NCBI GenBank assembly: GCA_947629805.1
Contig: CANRFE010000029.1
Span: forward strand, 1 to 12,728
From: an uncultured Clostridia bacterium
GTDB taxonomy: Bacteria; Bacillota; Clostridia; TANB77; CAG-508
Direction of reading: 5' to 3'
DNA: 12,728 nt
Positions 8,855 through 12,728 of this stretch are shown here, in pieces. Under the pieces are notes generated by a model. It worked only from the letters and a program-made list of their open reading frames with translations, was not told where the DNA came from and searched no databases. Numbering within the stretch: the stretch's first letter is position 1; every line of letters begins with the position of its first letter. Both the position numbers and the translations under genes were made by a program.

Positions 8855-9002
8855 TTCCACTATATCATTTTTATCGAAAAAAGTAAATAGCCTTTATATA
8901 TTTATGTATAATTTTTATCTATTTTTTATATCTCCGTATATTTTAATTATTATTCGTTAAACTATACAATGATTATGATTATTTTGAAAAAGAGGTGATT
9001 AT

Positions 9003-9401
9003 GTGGCAGGTAAAATAAAAAAAGATAATTTATCACCAAATGATAAAGAAGATTTACTCATAGAAGATAAAAGAAAAAAAGAGATGGCAAAATTTATTGG
9101 AAATAATATTCATAAATATCGTACTTCCCTAGGTCTTACTAGAGAGCAATTGGCTGAAAAAAGTAATCTTACTTCTAGTCATATATATCAACTAGAAATA
9201 GGAAATAGTATCCCATCTATAATTACTATAATTGATATTTGTAACTCTCTTAATATATCAATTTCACAATTAACAAACAATTTACTTAATGATGAAATAA
9301 ATAAATTTATTGATGCTATTTCAAAAGACTATACGAAACTATCTGACAAAGAAAAAAAAGCTATTATTCATCTAATTGAAAATTTATCGCAAGGATCATA
9401 G
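9003..9401 (+). CDS. XRE-family helix-turn-helix transcriptional regulator
   Basis: The 132-residue protein has a Lys/Asp-rich N-terminal extension (1-29), then an HTH_3 (Cro/CI) domain at about residues 32-92. The helix-turn-helix itself is at 46-67, with the typical T-R-E-Q-L-A-E-K-S and the I-Y-Q-L-E-I-G recognition end, followed by P-S-I-x-T-I-I-D-I-C-N-S-L-N-I. The C-terminal part (L-S-D-K-E-K-K-A-I-I-H-L-I-E) is a short helical tail common in stand-alone clostridial XRE proteins. It has no peptidase or sensor domain. The start is a GTG at 9003-9005, spaced 7 bases from GAGG (8992-8995). An ATG at 9001-9003 overlaps it in another frame and would give only five codons. It is divergent from the surface operon and could regulate it; that is inference from position. 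Confidence 0.9.
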   Translation: MAGKIKKDNLSPNDKEDLLIEDKRKKEMAKFIGNNIHKYRTSLGLTREQLAEKSNLTSSHIYQLEIGNSIPSIITIIDICNSLNISISQLTNNLLNDEINKFIDAISKDYTKLSDKEKKAIIHLIENLSQGS

Positions 9402-9420
9402 CCACCCATAAAACGGGTGG
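9402..9420 (+). terminator. Hairpin after the regulator gene (weak terminator or element end)
   Basis: CCACCC (9402-9407) and GGGTGG (9415-9420) form a perfect 6-bp GC-rich stem with a 7-base loop, starting one base after the TAG stop of the regulator. The following bases are TTTACTC, so there is no real U-run and termination would be inefficient. The short GC stem in very AT-rich DNA also resembles the subterminal hairpins of IS200/IS605-type elements, but no transposase or second end is visible. Confidence 0.5.
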
Positions 9421-9560
9421 TTTACTCATGCACATTACCTACTAATTTTTTTTCTTTCTTTTCTACTTTATTGAATTCCAAATAATAAATAGTCATAAAC
9501 ACAATGTATTTAGTTTTTCTTTTTTGTCCATTGTTTTTTCTTTTGTTCCTAAAATTTCTA

Positions 9561-9589
9561 TTGCACTTTTGTACTTTATATGATAGGAT
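9561..9589 (+). promoter_or_regulatory. Extended -10 promoter for the 50-codon gene
   Basis: TTGCAC (9561-9566) and TAGGAT (9584-9589) are separated by 17 bases, and TGA directly before the -10 box supplies the extended TGn element. Transcription would start near 9596, leaving a leader of only about 16 bases that is almost all Shine-Dalgarno. This supports independent expression of the small gene. Confidence 0.6.
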
Positions 9590-9611
9590 AAAAAAAAGGA
9601 TGGTGTAGAGC

Positions 9612-9764
9612 ATGGAAAAAGATTCTAAAAAAATTGAAATTGTTTCTGGTGACGGAACCGATTTAAATATTTCTCCTGTGTATGACCATATTGATATTGA
9701 AAAACCAAAAGAAGAAAAGGAAAAGAAAAAAATTATTATTCCAGAAAATAAAAAAACAAATTAA
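9612..9764 (+). CDS. Small acidic/basic hypothetical protein (50 residues)
   Basis: An ATG at 9612-9614 opens a 50-residue frame ending in TAA at 9762-9764. AAAGGA (9595-9600), followed by GGTG (9602-9605), supplies ribosome binding. The frame is flanked by a good promoter (9561-9589) and a strong terminator (9782-9814), so it forms a self-contained gene. The N-terminal part contains S-G-D-G-T-D-L-N-I-S-P-V-Y-D-H-I, then I-E-K-P-K, a Glu/Lys stretch and I-I-I-P-E-N-K-K near the end. It has no membrane segment, signal peptide or cysteine. The ordered N-terminal half does not look like random translation of AT-rich DNA. I do not recognise a family with certainty and give no function. It converges on the SSB-like gene. 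Confidence 0.7.
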   Translation: MEKDSKKIEIVSGDGTDLNISPVYDHIDIEKPKEEKEKKKIIIPENKKTN

Positions 9765-9781
9765 GATGATAAATTCTCATA

Positions 9782-9814
9782 AAAAAAGTTACTACTTTAT
9801 GTAGTAACTTTTTT
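9782..9814. terminator. Bidirectional intrinsic terminator
   Basis: Arms at 9782-9795 and 9801-9814 are a perfect 14-bp inverted repeat (GTTACTAC core flanked by A and T runs) around the loop TTTAT. On the plus strand the stem ends in six T; on the minus strand it ends in an equal run from the A tract. It lies between the convergent 50-codon gene and the SSB-like gene (18 and 12 bases from their stops) and serves both. Confidence 0.9.
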
Positions 9815-9826
9815 ATAAAACTTTTC

Positions 9827-10525
9827 TTAAATTGCTTCTTGGTTTTCTTCTACCATTTCTTCTTGCGCATCCTTTTGTGCTTGGTCAATAATTTCTAAAC
9901 TTGCTACAGATACTTCATAAGCAACTTTTATTTCTGAGGTTCCATCTTCATATTTCTTTTCATATTGCCTAGATTGTACTCTTCCTACAATTTTTACCTC
10001 TGTGCCAACTGGAATATTTTCACAAAATCTTGCATTTCTTCCCCATGCAATACATGGAATATAGTCTGATTTGTTATATGCTCTATTAACTGCTAACAAA
10101 ACATCTGCAATTTCTCTTCCAAATGGTGTTTTACGATAAATTGGTTTTTTACAGATAAAGCCATCTAAAATAACTTCGTTGGAAGTATTTTCTTTGGTTG
10201 GCTTAAAATCTTCTTCTTGATTTTCTGCAAATTTAATTTCTTTCGCAAATACTGTTAAAACTAAACGATTTTTTTCATTTTCATAACTATTATAAGAACG
10301 AAATTGTCCTTCAATGATAATATTTTTTCCTATACTTAATTCTTCTTCAAATAATAACCTTTCTGAAATGGTAATAGGAATATTATCTGCATTTCCACTT
10401 AAACGTGGTACACTTAAGTCAAATATGTAAAATTTTTCTCCATAAATTTCATGACTAAATCTTTTTTCACTTGTTACTTTTCCAACTAATACTAATTGGT
10501 TATTCTCTGAATAGTTTGTATTCAA
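9827..10525 (-). CDS. Tandem OB-fold single-stranded DNA-binding protein
   Basis: The 232-residue product has two OB-fold halves. The first (about 9-103) has N-x-L-V-L-V-G-K-V and the G-K-N-I-I-I-E-G-Q-F strand. The second (about 115-213) is closer to canonical SSB, with R-K-T-P-F-G-R-E-I-A-D, L-A-V-N-R, I-P-C-I-A-W-G-R-N-A and V-G-R-V-Q-S-R-Q-Y. Standard SSB has one OB domain and an acidic tail ending D-I-P-F. Here the tail is acidic (E-E-M-V-E-E-N-Q-E) but ends in A-I, without the aromatic tip that recruits partner proteins. The start is a TTG at 10523-10525, chosen because GGGGAGG (10534-10540) lies 8 bases upstream and no ATG is available. It probably binds single-stranded DNA, perhaps as a paralogue of the main SSB. 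It has its own promoter and ends at the shared terminator. Confidence 0.85.
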   Translation of the reverse strand: MNTNYSENNQLVLVGKVTSEKRFSHEIYGEKFYIFDLSVPRLSGNADNIPITISERLLFEEELSIGKNIIIEGQFRSYNSYENEKNRLVLTVFAKEIKFAENQEEDFKPTKENTSNEVILDGFICKKPIYRKTPFGREIADVLLAVNRAYNKSDYIPCIAWGRNARFCENIPVGTEVKIVGRVQSRQYEKKYEDGTSEIKVAYEVSVASLEIIDQAQKDAQEEMVEENQEAI

Positions 10526-10605
10526 TTTCTTTTCCTCCCCTTATTTGTTTGTCTATTGTATTCTATTCTTTTAGTTTATCTTTTAGAATGCTTTTTACAA
10601 ATTCT

Positions 10606-10634
10606 ATTATACTACCTTTTTTTGGTTTTGTCTA
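10606..10634 (-). promoter_or_regulatory. Sigma-A-type promoter for the SSB-like gene
   Basis: On the minus strand TAGACA (10629-10634) and TATAAT (10606-10611) are 17 bases apart. The transcript would start near 10600, about 75 bases before the TTG start. A perfect 18-bp AT palindrome (10645-10662) lies 10 bases upstream of the -35 box. Confidence 0.7.
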
Positions 10635-10644
10635 CATAAAAAGT

Positions 10645-10662
10645 TAAATTTTCCAAAATTTA
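10645..10662. promoter_or_regulatory. 18-bp perfect AT palindrome between Mur-like gene and SSB promoter
   Basis: TAAATTTT and AAAATTTA meet around a central GG/CC. Read on the minus strand it is followed by ACTTTTT, so it might act as a weak, GC-poor terminator for the upstream operon. Equally it could be an operator above the SSB-like promoter. In DNA this AT-rich the length makes pure chance less likely but not impossible. Confidence 0.4.
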
Positions 10663-10703
10663 TTTAAAAAATATTGATTTTAGTATCCTTTTATCTTATT
10701 CTT

Positions 10704-11183
10704 TTAAATTATTTTTCCGTATAACAGTAAACAACTTGCTACCGCCATAGTACAATTTACATTTTCACAAAGTGGTAATTTTACTTCTTGTGGCTCAATT
10801 ATTCTTTTTTCTTTATTTTGCATACTTCGCTGAATACAAAGCATTATCTCTTCGTCTTCCACAGAAGATGCCGTAATAGTTGCTTTTGAATTAAAACCAT
10901 ACGTAATAATGGTTGCTTTTACCTCTTTTAATAAATTTAAATTTCCTTCTAGATCCGAATTAACAATTAGATAGGGTGTATTTTCTATCATCTTCTTTAA
11001 GATTGCCTCTTCCTTAAATTCTCTTGCTAAAATAATCGTTTCGAATTTAATGTTTTTAATGTTTTCAATACTTTTCTCTTTTAAAAACAAAACAGAGCTT
11101 TCTCTTAAATTTAATGGTTCTAAAATATTTCTACGTATACAATTTTCTATATTTTCTTCGCTTACAATACCAATAAATGACAT
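10704..11183 (-). CDS. Small Mur-ligase-like protein, truncated central domain
   Basis: The 159-residue product starts at the ATG 11181-11183, because AGAAGGAGA lies 9 bases upstream. A longer frame from a TTG at 11219 has no Shine-Dalgarno and would contain this one as codons. Residues about 69-107 contain T-P-Y-L-I-V-N-S-D, a Leu-rich stretch and I-I-T-Y-G-F-N-S-K-A-T-I-T-A-S-S. This matches the end of the central domain of Mur ligases, where an N-x-D-D segment is followed by a [TF]-[YF]-G strand and A-D-x-x-A. The ATP-binding P-loop (G-T-N-G-K-T/S) and the C-terminal ligase domain are absent, so ligase activity is unlikely. A C-terminal stretch (C-T-M-A-V-A-S-C-L-L-L-Y) is hydrophobic. The gene lies 47 bases after the deacetylase in the same direction. 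The Mur relationship is inferred from motifs; function is unknown. Confidence 0.65.
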   Translation of the reverse strand: MSFIGIVSEENIENCIRRNILEPLNLRESSVLFLKEKSIENIKNIKFETIILAREFKEEAILKKMIENTPYLIVNSDLEGNLNLLKEVKATIITYGFNSKATITASSVEDEEIMLCIQRSMQNKEKRIIEPQEVKLPLCENVNCTMAVASCLLLYGKII

Positions 11184-11230
11184 GACAATTTTTCTCCTTC
11201 TATTGCAAAGTATTTCCAAAATAGTAGGAT

Positions 11231-12010
11231 TTATTCATTCGTTTTGTTTTGTATTCTTTGTACTCCATTCACGTCAATATAATAATTCTCGTTATAAATT
11301 AAATCCGATACTTTTACAATTGCAAAACCTTTCTGTTCTATCTTTGAAAGTAACATATCTAAACTGTCTGCTGTATGTTTTGTTCCACTATGACTTAAAA
11401 CAATACTCCCTGCTTGTAATTTACTTTCTATCCTTTTCCACATTTCTTCTCCCGTTAAACCACTATAATCTAAGGTATCTAAATTCCACTGAATTGTTGT
11501 ATGATTTTGTGATTTTGCTGCCTGTATAACGGTATCATTATATTCTCCATAAGGTCCTCGAAACAATGTGGTTTTTTTCCCTGTAATTTGTTGTATTTTT
11601 TCACTACATTTTTGAATTTCTTCTCTATTTTTTTCTAAAGATAAATTATTCACATGTGGATGGCTGTTTGAATGATTTCCTATTTCATGTCCCGCTTCTG
11701 CTATTTTCTTTACCGCTTCTGGATATTTTGTAACAAAATCTCCTACCAAAAAGAAAGTAATATGAGTGTTATGCTTTGCTAAAGTTTGTAAAATAGAATC
11801 TATATCGTCTGCCTCCCATGCACAATTCATAGTAAAAGCAATCTTTTTTTCTTGTGTTGCTACACTATAGATAGGTAATTGTTTTGTTGCTGCTACTGTT
11901 TGCACGCTTTGCTCTTGCGTCTTCAAAAATGCTATTCCAAATAGAAAAATAACAATTGCTAAAGAAATGCAATAAGAATGTATTTTCGTTTTGTGAAAGA
12001 TAACAAACAT
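11231..12010 (-). CDS. Polysaccharide deacetylase (NodB/PdaB-like) with altered active site
   Basis: The 259-residue product starts at the ATG 12008-12010, which has AGGAGG 9 bases upstream; an ATG 27 bases earlier lacks any Shine-Dalgarno. Residues 13-29 are a signal anchor, so the enzyme domain is extracellular. NodB motifs are seen in order: T-M-N-C-A-W (60-65) in place of T-F-D-D-G-P, the metal-binding H-S-N-S-H (113-117), R-G-P-Y-G-E-Y-N (151-158), W-N-L-D-T-L-D (175-181) and L-S-H-S-G (205-209). The family removes N-acetyl groups from peptidoglycan or related glycans, and PdaB members act in sporulation. Here the catalytic-base Asp is Asn62 and the metal-ligand Asp is Cys63, so activity is uncertain. 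It lies between the sortase (59-base gap) and the Mur-like gene, probably in one transcript. Confidence 0.88.
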   Translation of the reverse strand: MFVIFHKTKIHSYCISLAIVIFLFGIAFLKTQEQSVQTVAATKQLPIYSVATQEKKIAFTMNCAWEADDIDSILQTLAKHNTHITFFLVGDFVTKYPEAVKKIAEAGHEIGNHSNSHPHVNNLSLEKNREEIQKCSEKIQQITGKKTTLFRGPYGEYNDTVIQAAKSQNHTTIQWNLDTLDYSGLTGEEMWKRIESKLQAGSIVLSHSGTKHTADSLDMLLSKIEQKGFAIVKVSDLIYNENYYIDVNGVQRIQNKTNE

Positions 12011-12069
12011 AAAGAAAAACCTCCTACTACAAGCCATTTTATGCTTATTGCAAAAGGTTTATTCCTTTT

Positions 12070-12705
12070 TTAATCATATACCTCAACTGCTTTTACAATA
12101 TTTCTTTTAATGGCACCTAAGGTACAAGTAATTAAAGTTACTTCCCTTTCTCCTGCTGTTTCTTGACTTAAGCAAGAAACATCGGTAGGACTTACTTTAT
12201 ACGTATCATAAATTTGATACGTCATTTCTCGGTTATAAGTATCGGTTAAAAGAATTTTATCACCAATTTCTAGGTCTTTTATTTTTCCAAAAGTTTGTGG
12301 ATAGTTATGCCCTGAAATGCAAAAGTTTCCAATTTCGTTTACTTTTGGTCCACAAGTTTTGGTTACCGCTACTTTTAATGTTTCTTGCGAAGTTTCCTCT
12401 AAAATATATTTTTCAATTTGCAACTTTGGTATTTTAATTTTCCCAACTACTTTATAGCCTTTATAAATACTTGGGAAATTTTCATATTCTACTAAATTTG
12501 TATTGATTTCATTTTTCATCTCCCTTTCTTGTATGTTAGATGTTGTTTGCTTGTTTTTGCTTACTTTGCTACTTACCTGTTTTGTTTCAAAAGAAATAGC
12601 ATCTGTTTGATCCATACAAATAACAAAAATACTACTCAGAAAAAGAAGAAACAAAACGAGAGAAATTAGCAGTGGTGTTTTTATTTTAACGATTTTTGTC
12701 TTCAT
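12070..12705 (-). CDS. Sortase (class D-like), membrane-anchored cysteine transpeptidase
   Basis: The 211-residue protein has an N-terminal hydrophobic anchor (residues 11-30), a Ser/Lys/Thr-rich linker to about 80, then a sortase beta-barrel. Catalytic residues are visible: His133 in I-S-G-H-N-Y, Cys194 in T-L-I-T-C-T and Arg201 in I-K-R-N-I-V. Sequence I-x-I-P-K-L-x-I-E at about 90-98 and the G-D-K-I-x-L strand are typical. Sortases join surface proteins bearing a C-terminal sorting motif to the wall or to each other; class D enzymes often serve sporulating or envelope proteins. The size fits the class. The class assignment is approximate. AAGGTG precedes the ATG at 12703-12705. No substrate with a visible sorting signal occurs in the window. 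It begins the visible minus-strand run with the deacetylase and Mur-like genes. Confidence 0.92.
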   Translation of the reverse strand: MKTKIVKIKTPLLISLVLFLLFLSSIFVICMDQTDAISFETKQVSSKVSKNKQTTSNIQEREMKNEINTNLVEYENFPSIYKGYKVVGKIKIPKLQIEKYILEETSQETLKVAVTKTCGPKVNEIGNFCISGHNYPQTFGKIKDLEIGDKILLTDTYNREMTYQIYDTYKVSPTDVSCLSQETAGEREVTLITCTLGAIKRNIVKAVEVYD

Positions 12706-12728
12706 TTTTCACCTTCTTTTTGCATCAT
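12702..12728 (-). CDS. Probable 3' end of an upstream gene overlapping the sortase start
   Basis: From the right edge a minus-strand frame reads M-M-Q-K-E-G-E-K and stops at TGA (12702-12704), overlapping the sortase ATG as ATGA. Such overlaps are typical of translationally coupled genes, and the Glu/Lys ending fits a real C-terminus. With only eight codons visible the product cannot be named, and a chance open frame is possible. Confidence 0.35.
   Translation of the reverse strand: MMQKEGEK

Larger units (their letters stand above)
8647..9002. other. Divergent intergenic region between surface operon and XRE regulator
   Basis: This 356-base AT-rich stretch separates two divergent genes and contains no long reading frame. 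From left to right it holds the Shine-Dalgarno of the 471-residue protein (8657-8664), a tiny leader frame behind a near-perfect Shine-Dalgarno (8686-8721), an inverted repeat (8791-8821), a minus-strand promoter (8826-8854) and a plus-strand TATAAT at 8907-8912 that could serve the regulator, although no good -35 box precedes it. The predicted 5' leader of the surface operon is therefore about 170 bases, long enough for post-transcriptional control. I do not recognise a known riboswitch class in it. Confidence 0.7.

Noticed and set aside
9422..9613. Minus-strand 63-codon frame between the regulator and the small gene
   Set aside because: It has no Shine-Dalgarno, a Lys/Asn/Phe-rich composition as expected from random AT-rich DNA, and overlaps the promoter and ribosome site of the plus-strand 50-codon gene.
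11184..11219. Upstream TTG start for the Mur-like protein (171 residues)
   Set aside because: The extra codons contain the Shine-Dalgarno of the ATG at 11181-11183 and the TTG itself has none.
11050..11529. Plus-strand 159-codon frame opposite the Mur-like and deacetylase genes
   Set aside because: Phe/Leu/Ser-rich composition is typical of antisense reading; it crosses two genes with clear motifs on the other strand.
12011..12037. Upstream ATG start for the deacetylase (268 residues)
   Set aside because: No Shine-Dalgarno before it, while AGGAGG inside this extension is ideally placed for the ATG at 12008-12010.

Overview
The window is AT-rich DNA with T- and A-rich spacers, purine-rich Shine-Dalgarno sites (AGGAGG, GGGGAGG), frequent TTG/GTG starts and a standard stop-codon set. 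The gene content (sortase, PdaB-like deacetylase, Big_2 and Listeria-Bacteroides repeat proteins, a tandem-OB SSB-like protein) points to a low-GC Gram-positive, most likely an uncultured gut-type Clostridia/Firmicutes. The exact taxon cannot be fixed from the sequence alone.

Left region (1-8646, minus strand): a two-gene surface-protein unit. The first gene (7231-8646) encodes a 471-residue type II membrane protein with one Listeria-Bacteroides repeat and three Big_2 (Ig-like) domains. Only 29 bases downstream begins a giant secreted protein whose reading frame stays open for all of its roughly 2400 visible codons and runs off the left edge. It has a signal peptide, two Listeria-Bacteroides repeat domains, about seven diverged copies of a module ending in a D-x-D-G...DYS signature, a six-cysteine cluster and two parallel beta-helix-like stretches. 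Its C-terminus, where a sortase signal would lie, is outside the window.

Middle region (8647-9820): a 356-base divergent intergenic stretch carries a good promoter for the surface unit, an inverted repeat at its predicted start point and a strong Shine-Dalgarno followed by a tiny leader frame. On the other side lies a plus-strand XRE-type regulator (9003-9401), a hairpin, a convincing promoter, a 50-codon plus-strand gene (9612-9764) and a perfect bidirectional terminator (9782-9814).

Right region (9827-12728, minus strand): a tandem OB-fold SSB-like protein with its own promoter. Upstream of it, and read toward it, is a compact run of sortase, PdaB-like polysaccharide deacetylase and a small Mur-ligase-like protein; the tail of a further upstream gene probably overlaps the sortase start. 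For the deacetylase and the Mur-like protein, the Shine-Dalgarno sites place the starts inside the longest open frames, so shorter proteins are annotated here.

Together the window holds a cell-envelope locus: large exported repeat proteins on one side, and a sortase and a wall-modifying enzyme homologue on the other, with a regulator between. That the sortase anchors the giant protein, or that the XRE protein controls it, is inference from position only.
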